Positions 17,043 to 26,200 of a stretch of DNA of 64,000 nucleotides are shown piece after piece (within the stretch, counting starts at the first letter, position 1; each line of letters begins with the position of its first letter). The notes beneath the pieces are model-generated. The model saw only the letters and a program-made list of their open reading frames with translations, ran no database searches and was not told the origin of the DNA. This stretch comes from Anaerolineae bacterium (GTDB lineage Bacteria > Chloroflexota > Anaerolineae > Promineifilales > Promineifilaceae), in the NCBI GenBank assembly GCA_023384415.1, contig JAHDWJ010000003.1, forward strand, positions 1 to 64,000, in the 5' to 3' direction. The position numbers and the translations under genes were made by a program.

Positions 17043-17398
17043 GTTGTACCTCGTGATATGCTGGAAATAGCTGTTGAGAGGGGTTAAATACCCTCATCCC
17101 CGGCCCTTCTCCCTGACAGGGAGAAGGGCGCATCTCCCCTCGTCATCGTTGGCTGATAATGCGGTCGCCTCATCAGGCTGACAGGGAGAAGGGAGTATCT
17201 CCCCTCGCCCCGATGGTCATCGTTGGCTGATAATGCGGCCGCCTCACCAGGCTGACAGGGAAAAGGGAGTCCCTTCCCTCGCCCCGATGGGGAGAGGGCC
17301 AGGGTGAGGGGCTGACGAGGTAACAATAGCTAAAGGAAACAACACAGGGATTAGGAGATGCTTACAAACTCCTTACACGGAAAGTCCCCTTTTTCCCC
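17043..17398. repeat. Intergenic repeat region with two 74-bp tandem units
   Basis: A 356-bp gene-free stretch upstream of msrP. Units starting at 17143 and 17217 (period 74) share 'tcatcgttggctgataatgc' and 'ggctgacaggga'. They differ at the palindrome: copy 1 reads GCGGTCGC, copy 2 reads GCGGCCGC. The flanks (17090-17130 and 17270-17315) are degenerate versions of the CCCTCACCCCGGCCCTTCTCCC word of 8034-8086. The open frame through it is not considered a gene. Confidence 0.85.
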
Positions 17399-18775
17399 TT
17401 ACCCATGCGCCATCATCTTATCAATCGCGGCCGCTAACTGAGCCAGATTACGGATAATATACACCTCATCCGTCGCCAGCTCATACTCTTCCATAATGCT
17501 GTCCCCACTGCTCCATTGCAAGCGCGGTTCCGGGTTAAACCAGACCAACCGCTTGGCCCGCCGCTGAATATCTTTGAGCAAATCTACTCGTGATGGGTTG
17601 TAATTGTTGCGCCCATCTCCCAACACCATCACCGTCGTCCGGGAATCCACCGTACTCAGGTAACGGCTGTGGAAAGTCATTAAACTGCGGCCTAGATCAG
17701 TGCGGTAGCTGCCCCCCGGAACCGCATGATAAGCCGCCTGTACCGCCTCATCCGCTCGCATATTGGCCATATCTACGGTGATTTCGGCCAGATCGCCATA
17801 AAAGGCAAAGCTGCGTACCCGGTTCACCTGATCATGCAGTTCGTATACCATTTGCAGCATAAACTCCAAAACGGCATGCATGGAGCGAGAAACATCACAG
17901 ATTAATACCAGGCTAGGTTTTAATTTTTGCTTCTTATATCTAATTTCCAGAGGCACACCCCCATACCGTTGGTTAAAACGGATGGTACCTTTGGCATCAA
18001 ATTTACCTTCAGCCCCTCGTTTGCGGCGCAGAGCCGCCCGGCTGCGGAGTTGGGCCACCAGACGCTGCACTTCCTTACGCAGGAGATCCGCTTCGGCCGC
18101 GCTCAATGATTCAAACGGTTTGTGCATCAAATCAGAACTGTGTAGATCATCCGGGCGTTCGGCCCGATCTTGGGCGATTTGCAGCCCAATTTGTTGGGCG
18201 ATTTGTTCGCTCAATGCTTCCCGGTTGGCCTGGATGATGCCGGTGAGCTTCTCCATCGCTTCCTGGCTCATGCCCATTTCTTGCAATTTTTGCATCAATT
18301 CGCGCATCTGATCTTCCAGGTGGGCAAATCCCATCTGGCGCAGCATCCGCCTGGTGATGTATTGGGCTTCCCCTGGGTTGTTAGCCCAACGGATACCCGC
18401 CTGGCGGGCCAGCTCTTCTAACTGCTCTTTGGTCGGGGGGTTGCCACTGGTAAGCCAATCGAGAAGCTGCTGCATGCGGCCGCTTAAGGCCGACAATGCC
18501 GCCTGCAGCATGTTTTGCTCATCTTCGCTTAACTCATCCATGGCATTTTGCAGCGGGGGACCACCACTGCCAAAGTAGAGGGGGAACAACTGCTCAAAAG
18601 CCGGAAAATCATCTGCCTGTTTGACCAGGGTACTCCGCAGCGACGCCTTAAACGCCTCTTTTTCACTGATACCCATGATGCCGGTGGCATTTAGAGCATC
18701 CACCGATTCAGCGACCGAGACACGCACCCCAGCCGCCCGCAGCCCACGAATAAACTCAACGATTCGGTCGTCCAT
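17399..18775 (-). CDS. VWA domain-containing protein, CoxE-like
   Basis: The 458-residue protein has a helical N-terminal half with many Gln, Glu and Leu residues, and a C-terminal von Willebrand A domain. The metal-ion site shows as 'LVLICDVSRSMHAV' (DxSxS form) and later 'TVMVLGDGRNNY'. CoxE-like proteins work with a MoxR AAA+ ATPase in metal-centre insertion or complex assembly. The partner gene lies immediately upstream and overlaps by 20 bp. The start at 18775 ('MDDRIVEFIRGLRAAGV') fits the family; 18808 is an alternative. Confidence 0.88.
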   Translation of the reverse strand: MDDRIVEFIRGLRAAGVRVSVAESVDALNATGIMGISEKEAFKASLRSTLVKQADDFPAFEQLFPLYFGSGGPPLQNAMDELSEDEQNMLQAALSALSGRMQQLLDWLTSGNPPTKEQLEELARQAGIRWANNPGEAQYITRRMLRQMGFAHLEDQMRELMQKLQEMGMSQEAMEKLTGIIQANREALSEQIAQQIGLQIAQDRAERPDDLHSSDLMHKPFESLSAAEADLLRKEVQRLVAQLRSRAALRRKRGAEGKFDAKGTIRFNQRYGGVPLEIRYKKQKLKPSLVLICDVSRSMHAVLEFMLQMVYELHDQVNRVRSFAFYGDLAEITVDMANMRADEAVQAAYHAVPGGSYRTDLGRSLMTFHSRYLSTVDSRTTVMVLGDGRNNYNPSRVDLLKDIQRRAKRLVWFNPEPRLQWSSGDSIMEEYELATDEVYIIRNLAQLAAAIDKMMAHG

Positions 18776-19700
18776 AGCTGCCACCTCCCTGGCGACGGCT
18801 GCCGCCATCCCCCATCATCCGTTTGGCTTTTTGTACATCAGCTTCATATTTCAGCAGGACGGTGAGGGTATTAGTCAATGTTTCCTGATCAATCTCTTTA
18901 GCGTTGAGGGTGACTAAAGCCCGCGCCCAATCCAGGGTTTCACTGATACTGGGAATTTTGCGTAAATCCATATTGCGTAACTGCTGGACGACAGTCACGG
19001 CCTGACGAGCCATCTCTGGGGAAAGGTTAGGCACTTTTAGCCGGACGATGTTTAGCTCATTTTCCAGGGTGGGGTAATCAACATAGAGGAAAAGGCAGCG
19101 ACGCTTGAGGGCTTCGCTCAGTTCGCGGGTGTTGTTGCTGGTGAGCAGTACCATGGGCTGATATTTGGCAGAGATAGTGCCCAGTTCGGGGACGCTAACC
19201 TGGAAATCGCTCAATACTTCCAGAAGAAACGCCTCAAACTCTACGTCGGCCCGGTCTATCTCATCAATGAGCAAAATAACTGGTTCATCGGAAGTGAGGG
19301 CGGTGAGCAGGGGGCGGGGCAGCAGAAAATTTTCGGAGAAGAAGACATTTTCTTCCTGGGCGATCCGTTGGGCGGCCTCAGCCAGGGTGCTGACCCCTTC
19401 CAGGGTGCTGCGAAGAGTGTCACGCAGAAGCTGAGTGTAAAGCATCTGTTTGGCGTATTCCCATTCGTACAGGGCTTTGCTTTCGTCTAGCCCTTCATAA
19501 CATTGGAGACGGATGAGCGGCCGCGCCAATGCTTTAGACCACACTTTAGCCAATTCCGTTTTACCCACCCCGGCCGGCCCTTCGGCCAGAATCGGTTTAC
19601 ACAAATTTTGCGCCAGGTAGACAACGGTGGCGATTTCATCGGAAGTGATATATTGCTCTTGCTGGAATCTTTGGCGAACGTCGGTGATGTTTTGGAACAT
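18756..19700 (-). CDS. MoxR-family AAA+ ATPase
   Basis: The 314-residue ATPase carries Walker A 'GPAGVGKTELAKV', Walker B 'VILLIDEIDRAD' and sensor 1 'MVLLTSNNTREL'. Its acidic 'FEAFLLEVLSDFQVSVPELG' is typical of the MoxR class. Together with the overlapping VWA gene it forms the usual MoxR-VWA pair, which remodels or activates a client protein that is not encoded in the immediate neighbourhood. The start at 19700 is preceded by 'gaggaaaacc'; an upstream ATG at 19742 adds only spacer-derived residues. Confidence 0.92.
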   Translation of the reverse strand: MFQNITDVRQRFQQEQYITSDEIATVVYLAQNLCKPILAEGPAGVGKTELAKVWSKALARPLIRLQCYEGLDESKALYEWEYAKQMLYTQLLRDTLRSTLEGVSTLAEAAQRIAQEENVFFSENFLLPRPLLTALTSDEPVILLIDEIDRADVEFEAFLLEVLSDFQVSVPELGTISAKYQPMVLLTSNNTRELSEALKRRCLFLYVDYPTLENELNIVRLKVPNLSPEMARQAVTVVQQLRNMDLRKIPSISETLDWARALVTLNAKEIDQETLTNTLTVLLKYEADVQKAKRMMGDGGSRRQGGGSYGRPNR

Positions 19701-19996
19701 GGTTTTCCTCGTAGGAACTGGGGAGAATTCGGCAGAATCCAAGGGAACTGGGGAATTCGTAGAAGTTGGGGGGATGCGGTAAGAAGTTATGTCTGAAATT
19801 TCGCAAAAGCCACGACTGATACAAATGCGTACGACCTTTATTTGCTAACTGCGGGCTGTTGGCTGGACGTTGCTGGTAATGTGCCAAAAAGATTGTAGCC
19901 GGAAAAAAGCAAAAGTAAACTACACCATTGGGCAGGGGGGGCTAGGTTGCGGGGGGCGTATTACGAGAAACGATTCTACTTTGCCCCTTTGCCCCT
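19701..19996. other. Gene-free spacer of 296 bp
   Basis: Contains 'aactggggagaattc' and 'aactggggaattc' quasi-repeats near 19720-19755. Nothing else was recognised; the promoter of the MoxR-VWA operon should lie here. Confidence 0.5.
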
Positions 19997-20842
19997 CTAC
20001 CAGCGCAGCTCCCAATGGGTGATGGTCTGGGTATGGTGGAAACCCAGGGAGTGGTAGAGATGAATCGCGGCCGCGTTTTTCTGCCACGTGCCAATTTTGA
20101 CTTGCCTGGCACCCTGCTTTGTTAGATTGGCTAAGGCCAGGTAAAGCATTTGCCGCCCTAATCCTTGCCCCTGGTAGGCCGGAATCACGCCTACAGGCTC
20201 TATCACCCCATGTTTCCCCCCTTCAAGCCAATACCAGATAAAAGCGACTGGTTCGTGTTGATGGTATAAAAAATGGGGTTGGCCCTGATGAGGAAATAGG
20301 GAAAACAGCTCATCATCGCTGTAGGGTTGGTACCAGGGATGGGGGCTAAAGGTGGTATCATACAGGTGACGAAAAAGGGGCGCGGCCGCTTTCCCATCCA
20401 GGTGGTGGCTCGTAAACCCAAAAGGCAGGGCAGGGAGCAGAGGTGAAGCATCTCCACCCTGCCAGACCATCTCCCACTCCTCATGGTGAACAGTAAACCC
20501 GGCAGCCTGCAGAAAAGAGGTTGCGGGGGCATTTTCAGCAGCGATGGCAAAGGTGAGGCAATGGTAGCTGTGGGGCAGATGCTCTCTTAACGCTTGCAGC
20601 AACGCCCAGCCAATGCCTTGTCGCCGGTAAACTGGTAAGACCCCTCCCACCAGTTCAGCATTGTCCGGCAGGCCAGGTACAGGCAGCGCGGCCGCGTACC
20701 CTACCACCCCCCCCCTGATTTCAGCAACCTGTATGGGCGCGGCCGCCACAGCCAGTAAATCACCCCGCATATCTGGTGATACCTGCTGTTGTAAGGCCTG
20801 AAGCGCGGCCGCGTCTCTGCGCTGAACCTGACGAATACGCAT
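19997..20842 (-). CDS. Tandem GNAT N-acetyltransferase
   Basis: The 281-residue protein has two GNAT folds. In the first, the acetyl-CoA loop is 'GVLPVYRRQGIGWALLQAL'; in the second it is 'GVIPAYQGQGLGRQMLYLAL', followed by 'NAAAIHLYHSLGFHHTQTIT'. This two-domain plan resembles mycothiol synthase and related enzymes, but the substrate cannot be inferred. ATG 20842 is preferred over the GTG at 20851. Four iterated palindromes lie in this gene, three of them within 125 bp (20688, 20739, 20805). Confidence 0.85.
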   Translation of the reverse strand: MRIRQVQRRDAAALQALQQQVSPDMRGDLLAVAAAPIQVAEIRGGVVGYAAALPVPGLPDNAELVGGVLPVYRRQGIGWALLQALREHLPHSYHCLTFAIAAENAPATSFLQAAGFTVHHEEWEMVWQGGDASPLLPALPFGFTSHHLDGKAAAPLFRHLYDTTFSPHPWYQPYSDDELFSLFPHQGQPHFLYHQHEPVAFIWYWLEGGKHGVIEPVGVIPAYQGQGLGRQMLYLALANLTKQGARQVKIGTWQKNAAAIHLYHSLGFHHTQTITHWELRW

Positions 20843-21315
20843 GAAGATCACCCAGTTGTGTTATAATGCTGAAACACCGTTAATCAGCAGATAAGTTCCT
20901 AACCTGGACAAGCAAAAGAGATTTATCCACAGATGTCACAAATGAACCCAGATTTTTAAGCCATCTGTGACAATCTGGGTCATCTATGGATCACTTTTTC
21001 ATATCCTGTTTCCTTTACAAGAAGTTAAGTTGTAAGTTACTATCATGTTACCGTCATCACCCGTTTTAGAAAAACCACACCAACCTCAGCGACTCAAAAT
21101 GAGTTATGAGGAATATCTTAAAGTTGCCTCAGATTCACAAAAATTGGTAATTTTGCGCCTTCGCGTCTCTGCGCGACCTTTTTTCAGTAGAGCCACAGAT
21201 GAACACAGATTTTTAAACCGTCTGTGAAAATCTATATCATCTGCGGATCAGTTCTTGTTTTCTGTACCAGAAGCTGACTCGCAAGGGACTAAACGCTCAT
21301 AACCAGTAACCTTAT
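20843..21315. repeat. Gene-free region with two REP/MITE-like palindromes
   Basis: First element 20925-20991: arms 'tccacagatg' and 'catctatgga', with an inner ACCCAGATT/AATCTGGGT pair. Second element 21141-21251: 'gcgccttcgcgtctctgcgc', 'ttttcagtag', then 'cacagatgaacacagatttt' and a closing 'catctgcggatca'. Both are related to the nested element at 10112-10277. A probable gene remnant (21045-21150) lies between them. Confidence 0.8.
21045..21150 (+). pseudogene. Possible Uma2-family endonuclease remnant, N-terminal fragment
   Basis: From ATG 21045, about 35 residues are read, including 'QRLKMSYEEYLKVASDSQ', which resembles the opening of Uma2 (DUF820) proteins ('T/SYEEYL..'). The match stops where the repeat 'tttgcgccttcgcgtctctg' begins, and the frame then runs through repeat DNA to a stop at 21227. 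A gene cut by the MITE-like element is the simplest reading. The evidence is only one short motif. Confidence 0.4.
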
Positions 21316-23193
21316 ATGTATATCATTGGCACCGCCGGACACGTTGATCACGGCAAATCTACCCTTGTTCGCGCCCTCACCGGCATAGACCCTGACCGCC
21401 TGGCAGAAGAAAAAGCCCGCGAAATGACCATTGATTTGGGCTTCGCCTGGCTTAAACTCGATGACCTGCCGGATGAGGTTGGCATTGTGGATGTGCCCGG
21501 CCACCGGGATTTTATCGAGAACATGCTGGCCGGGGTGGGTGGTATTGATCTGGCCCTATTTGTGGTGGCGGCTGATGAGGGGGTGATGCCCCAAACTCGT
21601 GAGCATCTGGCGATTTTGGATCTGTTAGCCATTCGTGGGGGGGTAGTGGCTCTGACCAAAGTGGATTTGGCCGAGGATGAGGAGTGGCTGGACCTGGTAA
21701 TGTTGGATGTGGCTGAGGTGTTACAAGGTACCATCCTGGCCGAAGCTCCTATTGTGCCGGTCTCGGCCCGGACAGGACAGGGGTTGAAGGGGCTAAAAAA
21801 GACCCTGGCTGAACGACTGCAACAGGTGCCACCACGAGAAGACAGCGGCCGCGCCCGCCTGCCAGTGGATCGTGTTTTTACCTTAGCCGGCTTTGGTACC
21901 ATTGTCACCGGGACTCTGAGCGGCGGCGCCTTCCAGGTAGGGGACGGGATAGAAATCCAACCAACCGGGTTAAAGGGGCGGATCCGAGGGCTGCAAAGCC
22001 ATAAAACGAAGCTGGAGACAGCCCGCCCCGGCAATCGGGTTGCCATTAACTTGACGGGTGTTGACAAAGATGAAGTCAGGCGGGGGGATGTGGTCGCGGC
22101 CGCGAACGTCATCCGCCCCACTGTTTTATGTGATGTGCAGTACCGACAGTTACTCGATGCGGCCGCGCCTCTGCGCCACAATAGCGAAGTCAAATTATTC
22201 ATCGGGGCCAAAGAGGTGGTGGCACGGGCACGAGTTCTGGGGGCAGCTGAGATTAAACCTGGGGGTGAAGGGTGGTTGCAGTTGGTGCTGCGGGAACCCG
22301 TGGCCATCCTGCGGGGAGACCGGTTCATTTTGCGCCGCCCTTCACCAGGAGCCACCATCGGCGGCGGCCGCATCCTCGACCCTCACCCTGGCCGGCAGCA
22401 CCGTCGCTTCCGCCCAGAGCTGATGAGCCGGCTGGAGACATTGACCCTGGGGACGCCGGCCGAACTGCTTCTCCAAACCATCAGCCGCCTGGAGCCGATT
22501 ACCCAGGCCAAATTGTTACCACAGGCCGGTATGGAGAGCGCGGCCGCGACCCTGGCCCTGGCTGAATTAGAGCAAGACGGGCTGGTAGTGCAGTTAGATG
22601 AGTTGCTCATCAGCCAGGCCAGCCGCCGCCGCTGGTTGGGGCAGATGGAGCAGCTTCTGCATCATTACCATCAGACATACCCGCTGCGCCTGGGAATGCC
22701 CCGGGAACAACTTCGCAGCCAGCTTAAGTTAATTGCTGCCTTGTTTAACCCTCTGGTACGAGATGCGGCCGCGCACCATCTCCTGGTTGAGAGCAATACC
22801 CTACTCCTTTTGCCCGGTCATGCCATCCAGTTTAACCCGGCACAACAAAGCCAGATAGCCCGGCTGATGACCCTGTTCCAACAAAGCGGCATCAACTCCC
22901 CCAGCGTCAAAGAGTGCCAGGAGATGGTGGGGGAAGATGTTTATTTTGCCCTGGTGGATTTGGGAGAAATAAAACCGGTGGGGGAGAGTGTGGTGTACGC
23001 GGCCGCGTCATACCAACAGTTCACCCAGGCCATTATCAATTACCTGGAGCAACACGGTCAGGTCAACGCTGCCCAGGTGCGGGACCTGTTCAACACCAGC
23101 CGCAAATACGCCATCGCCCTACTCGAACACCTGGACGAGCAGCGCATCACCCGCCGCCAGGGGGATGACCGGATGCTTGTTAAGAAAGAATAG
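21316..23193 (+). CDS. selB: Selenocysteine-specific translation elongation factor SelB
   Basis: The 625-residue GTPase delivers Sec-tRNA to UGA codons at a SECIS hairpin. G motifs are clear: 'GTAGHVDHGKSTLVRALTG', 'DVPGHRDFIENMLAG', 'TKVD' and 'PVSARTG'. Domain 2 contains 'DRVFTLAGFGTIVTGTLSGG'. The C-terminal half has the winged-helix repeats that bind the SECIS ('MPREQLRSQLKL', 'FNTSRKYAIALLEHLDEQ'). Length is normal. No selA, selC or selD is in this window, so the partners must be elsewhere. Seven iterated palindromes fall in the gene. Its 3' end overlaps the convergent methyltransferase by 14 bp. Confidence 0.96.
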   Translation: MYIIGTAGHVDHGKSTLVRALTGIDPDRLAEEKAREMTIDLGFAWLKLDDLPDEVGIVDVPGHRDFIENMLAGVGGIDLALFVVAADEGVMPQTREHLAILDLLAIRGGVVALTKVDLAEDEEWLDLVMLDVAEVLQGTILAEAPIVPVSARTGQGLKGLKKTLAERLQQVPPREDSGRARLPVDRVFTLAGFGTIVTGTLSGGAFQVGDGIEIQPTGLKGRIRGLQSHKTKLETARPGNRVAINLTGVDKDEVRRGDVVAAANVIRPTVLCDVQYRQLLDAAAPLRHNSEVKLFIGAKEVVARARVLGAAEIKPGGEGWLQLVLREPVAILRGDRFILRRPSPGATIGGGRILDPHPGRQHRRFRPELMSRLETLTLGTPAELLLQTISRLEPITQAKLLPQAGMESAAATLALAELEQDGLVVQLDELLISQASRRRWLGQMEQLLHHYHQTYPLRLGMPREQLRSQLKLIAALFNPLVRDAAAHHLLVESNTLLLLPGHAIQFNPAQQSQIARLMTLFQQSGINSPSVKECQEMVGEDVYFALVDLGEIKPVGESVVYAAASYQQFTQAIINYLEQHGQVNAAQVRDLFNTSRKYAIALLEHLDEQRITRRQGDDRMLVKKE

Positions 23194-23881
23194 CGTAAAG
23201 GCTCAAATTGCCTTCCTGACCATCGCTGTAAAAATGATGGTGTAGGTGCAGCCCTGCTTGTTGTGCCAACTGGGTTATGGTGTCAAGATTTAGATAAGAT
23301 AGATAACGTAACGCCATCTCTCCTCGCTGCCAGGTGAGCAGGTAATCGCCTGTCTCAACCTGCTCCTGGCTTAATCCCACTGTTGACCAATCTACGATTT
23401 TACGCTGTTGCCGGGGGCTGTCTAAAAATTGCCAGGTAGACAGCAGGATGCGGCCGCCTGCCCCCAAATGATTTTTCATCTCCCGCAACAACTGTACCCG
23501 GTTAGCCCCTCCGGGAATGTGTTGCAAAACAGCCAGGCAGGCTATCGCCGGATAGGTTCCTAGCCCATCCAAGCAGCCTGGCTGGCTGATGTCTCGTTCT
23601 AAGAAGGTGCCAGGGGTGGTCGCGGCCGCGTGCGCCAACAAAGCAGGGCTAAAATCTACCCCCGTATACGCCCCAATCGCTTCCCGCTCTAGCAAAAACC
23701 GGCCCAACCGCCCCTCGCCACAGCCTAACTCCAAGAAATGGGGGCAGGGATGGGGAAGATGTTCCAATAAAGCAGTAAACCCTGGCTGCGGCCGCGACCG
23801 GCTCTGAACAAATGGGGCGGCTACCTGCTCATAAAAGGTGCGGTTTAAGGCGAGGAGTTTTTGGGCCACAGATGGGGTCAT
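23180..23881 (-). CDS. SAM-dependent methyltransferase
   Basis: The 233-residue protein shows motif I 'HFLELGCGEGRLGRFLLE', 'TGVDFSPALLAHAA', 'AIACLAVLQHIPG' and 'HLGAGGRILLSTW'. It is a class I enzyme of the UbiE/tRNA-type superfamily with unknown substrate; the 'SLYAIL' end and overall order recall AlkB-homologue-8/Trm9-like tRNA methyltransferases, but this is only a hint. It is the last gene of a minus-strand run, 6 bp after the small gene at 23888. Confidence 0.82.
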   Translation of the reverse strand: MTPSVAQKLLALNRTFYEQVAAPFVQSRSRPQPGFTALLEHLPHPCPHFLELGCGEGRLGRFLLEREAIGAYTGVDFSPALLAHAAATTPGTFLERDISQPGCLDGLGTYPAIACLAVLQHIPGGANRVQLLREMKNHLGAGGRILLSTWQFLDSPRQQRKIVDWSTVGLSQEQVETGDYLLTWQRGEMALRYLSYLNLDTITQLAQQAGLHLHHHFYSDGQEGNLSLYAILS

Positions 23882-23887
23882 AAGGTT

Positions 23888-24070
23888 TCACCTGACAGGT
23901 CGGATACGGCGGGTGTTGGTGACAAACCATTGCTGTCCATTCTCTGTTTGCACCCATACACCAGGAGGATCATGGCGCACGACGCGGCCGCGCCACCACC
24001 GCTCATCCTGGCCAAACTGAATCTCAACAATATCACCAGGGGCATACCGTTCCGTGAGGCGTTGAGCCAT
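23888..24070 (-). CDS. Small SH3-like hypothetical protein, 60 aa
   Basis: A 60-residue protein rich in Arg and Trp with a beta-barrel-like pattern ('YAPGDIVEIQF', 'WWRGRVVRHDPPGVWVQT', 'WFVTNTRRIRPV'). It has an AG-rich ribosome site ('gaggaaaa') and is tightly packed between the fructosamine-kinase-like gene and the methyltransferase, so it is probably translated. The fold guess (SH3/Tudor-like) is from pattern only. Confidence 0.65.
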   Translation of the reverse strand: MAQRLTERYAPGDIVEIQFGQDERWWRGRVVRHDPPGVWVQTENGQQWFVTNTRRIRPVR

Positions 24071-24111
24071 CTTATTATTTTCCTCTTCGTGTTATTTCGG
24101 GGAAAAAGCCC

Positions 24112-24945
24112 TTAATACCCAAACTGGCACAACGTTTGATCTACAGGAGCCACATACCCCCCACCAAAAAGGTGAACATGGACGAGCAGCGGGTATAGGT
24201 TATACAAATGTCGCCGGGTCTCCCAAAAACCCGGTAGTATGGGGTGATGCTCCCGGTAAGCAGCAAAGAAATCACGGCCAAAGGTGCCAAATAAGGTAAT
24301 GAAGGCTAGTTCGATCTCTGAGTGGGCGTAATAGATGGCCGGATCAATGAAGCCGGTAACGCGGCCGCGTTCTGCCAGCACATTGGTCGTCCACACATCC
24401 CCATGAATAAGGGCAGGTCGGTCCGGTTCTGACAACCAGCGGTCTAACTGCCCGGCCAATTTTTCCAGGCGGGCGAAGATGGGGGTTGGCAAGCGACCAG
24501 CCGCTACCGCCTGCCAGGCCATATACAGCAGCCGGTGGTCCCGGAAAAAATCGAGCCAGGAATCTGTCCAGGGGTTGGGCTGGGGCAGCCCGCCGATGAG
24601 GGTGTCTTGCTCCAGGCCAAAACGAGGGGCGGTGATTTGATGTAGGGCAGCCAGATGGGCGGCCGCGTCCCGTTCTGTAGTTGGATCAAAACGGCTGTCA
24701 CCAGGTAAAAAAGCCATCACCAGCCGTTCCGGGGTGGCCTGGTATACCTGGGGCACAGGCAGATGGCTGTGTTGGGTCAGGTAGGTGAGCATATACCCTT
24801 CAAGATGGAGTTGGGGGCGCGGCCGCGTATCTACCTTGACTACCACCTGCTGCCCATTCGCCAACTGGGCCTGGTACACCTCACCCACACAACCGCCGGG
24901 CAGCGGCCGCAGACCCACCACCCTCTGCCCCAAAATCTCATCCAT
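24112..24945 (-). CDS. Fructosamine kinase family protein
   Basis: The 277-residue protein belongs to the fructosamine-3-kinase/ketosamine kinase branch of the aminoglycoside-phosphotransferase fold. Visible are the N-lobe 'LPGGCVGEVYQAQLANGQQ' with 'VVVKVD', the catalytic loop 'LIHGDVWTTNVL' and the metal-binding 'GFIDPAIYYAHSEIELAF'. Such enzymes phosphorylate ketosamines on glycated proteins or small amines to trigger deglycation. The gene follows DUF2330 by 12 bp. Confidence 0.9.
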   Translation of the reverse strand: MDEILGQRVVGLRPLPGGCVGEVYQAQLANGQQVVVKVDTRPRPQLHLEGYMLTYLTQHSHLPVPQVYQATPERLVMAFLPGDSRFDPTTERDAAAHLAALHQITAPRFGLEQDTLIGGLPQPNPWTDSWLDFFRDHRLLYMAWQAVAAGRLPTPIFARLEKLAGQLDRWLSEPDRPALIHGDVWTTNVLAERGRVTGFIDPAIYYAHSEIELAFITLFGTFGRDFFAAYREHHPILPGFWETRRHLYNLYPLLVHVHLFGGGYVAPVDQTLCQFGY

Positions 24946-24957
24946 AGCCGGGCCACC

Positions 24958-26187
24958 TTATTTACGTCGTAAGCGCAGTGCCCCAAACACAACCAACCCA
25001 CCCCCGGCGACTCCCATCAGGCAGACCGAAATGAGTACCACCAGCGGCATGGCATAACTCGTCGTCCCACGTGAACCGTCTGAGCCGCCGCTGCCGCTAA
25101 GAAAAGGCAAGTTAATAAAAGCATTATCACCGGAGCGTTCACAATCATACAGGCCGGTCATACTGCTCAAATCCCGCACATTAGAGACATCGGCGCGACC
25201 GGGGTCATAACGAAACACTGGGTCAACCGTCATCTCTTCGGGAGAGATAACCGTATTCAGGCGAGTCAGGTAGCGGTGTTTCTGGCCTAATTCCTGCAAT
25301 AAAGGATGGGTGACAGCTATTTGCGTAGTTGGACCGGCAAATTCGGTGACGAACCCCTGACCATTGTTTTCATCCGCTTTGCGCCCCATCACCGCCCGGT
25401 AATCATGGCCGCCAAAGGTGAAGAAGGTAATATCTTCATTTTTAATCTCGACATGAGCGTAATTTTCCGGCACATATTGGTTACTGCCATAAAACCAGAC
25501 CAATACAGCCATATTGGGGTTGGCGGCTACGGCGGTGAGACGGAGCGGGATCATTGGTTTTTCTGAGGGGTAGGTGACTTTAATCGGCTCCACATCCTGG
25601 TCCGTCGTGCCCGGAAGCAGCCGCATCGCCAGGAAGACAAACTTCTCTTCTACATAAACGTTAATGAGCGGCTCCATCTGTTCTTCCACCCGATAGTTAT
25701 TGGTACGCAGCCAGGTAATCAAGGCCGCCGGGTCTTCGGAACCAATAACATCAAAGCCAAAGGGTCCAACTTCACCTGTGGCAAAAACCTCAACCGCAGC
25801 CGACATGACCACCATGCCATCAGCTGCTTCTTCTCTGGCTCGTTGGGCACAGTTGGGGAAAATAGGGGGAATAATGACGGGGTTGGTGGCGATTTCTAGC
25901 TCGGTGAAGGCAGCCATGGCATCTTCGGGCACTTCTAAATCCTCGGCGGTGATGGCGGTGGGCAGGGGCAATATCCAGGAAAAATCTGGGGCATTGCCCG
26001 TGAATTGTATCTGGATGTAGGTGGAAATAGTGCCATCCCCATTATCAACAAAGATGATTCGCTCGGCATTTTGATCTATAGGTGAAGTTTGGCAGAAGAA
26101 ACCGCCGCACGCGGCCGCATTCTGCACCCCTAACCCTATACCCAAGACAATCACACCCAAAACAGCTAACAAAAGTTTGCGGGACAT
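24958..26187 (-). CDS. DUF2330 domain-containing exported protein
   Basis: The 409-residue protein has a signal peptide ('SRKLLLAVLGVIVLGIGLG') ending before 'AACGGFFCQ', the fixed start of DUF2330. Other family marks are 'FSWILPLP' and 'KVTYPSEKPMIPLRLTAVAA'. A C-terminal transmembrane helix ('YAMPLVVLISVCLMGVAGGG') followed by 'LRLRRK' anchors it. The function of the family is unknown. ATG 26187 has 'ggaggcagtt' upstream and is preferred over 26259. It heads a tight group with the fructosamine kinase-like gene. Confidence 0.9.
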   Translation of the reverse strand: MSRKLLLAVLGVIVLGIGLGVQNAAACGGFFCQTSPIDQNAERIIFVDNGDGTISTYIQIQFTGNAPDFSWILPLPTAITAEDLEVPEDAMAAFTELEIATNPVIIPPIFPNCAQRAREEAADGMVVMSAAVEVFATGEVGPFGFDVIGSEDPAALITWLRTNNYRVEEQMEPLINVYVEEKFVFLAMRLLPGTTDQDVEPIKVTYPSEKPMIPLRLTAVAANPNMAVLVWFYGSNQYVPENYAHVEIKNEDITFFTFGGHDYRAVMGRKADENNGQGFVTEFAGPTTQIAVTHPLLQELGQKHRYLTRLNTVISPEEMTVDPVFRYDPGRADVSNVRDLSSMTGLYDCERSGDNAFINLPFLSGSGGSDGSRGTTSYAMPLVVLISVCLMGVAGGGLVVFGALRLRRK

Positions 26188-26200
26188 AACTGCCTCCTTC

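Noticed and set aside
17084..17326. Open frame of 80 codons on the minus strand in the tandem repeat
   Set aside because: It is read entirely from intergenic repeat units and has no family resemblance or ribosome site.
17043..17398. Possible CRISPR-like array
   Set aside because: Only two 74-bp units without unique spacers; flanks are degenerate forms of a dispersed word, and no cas genes are present.
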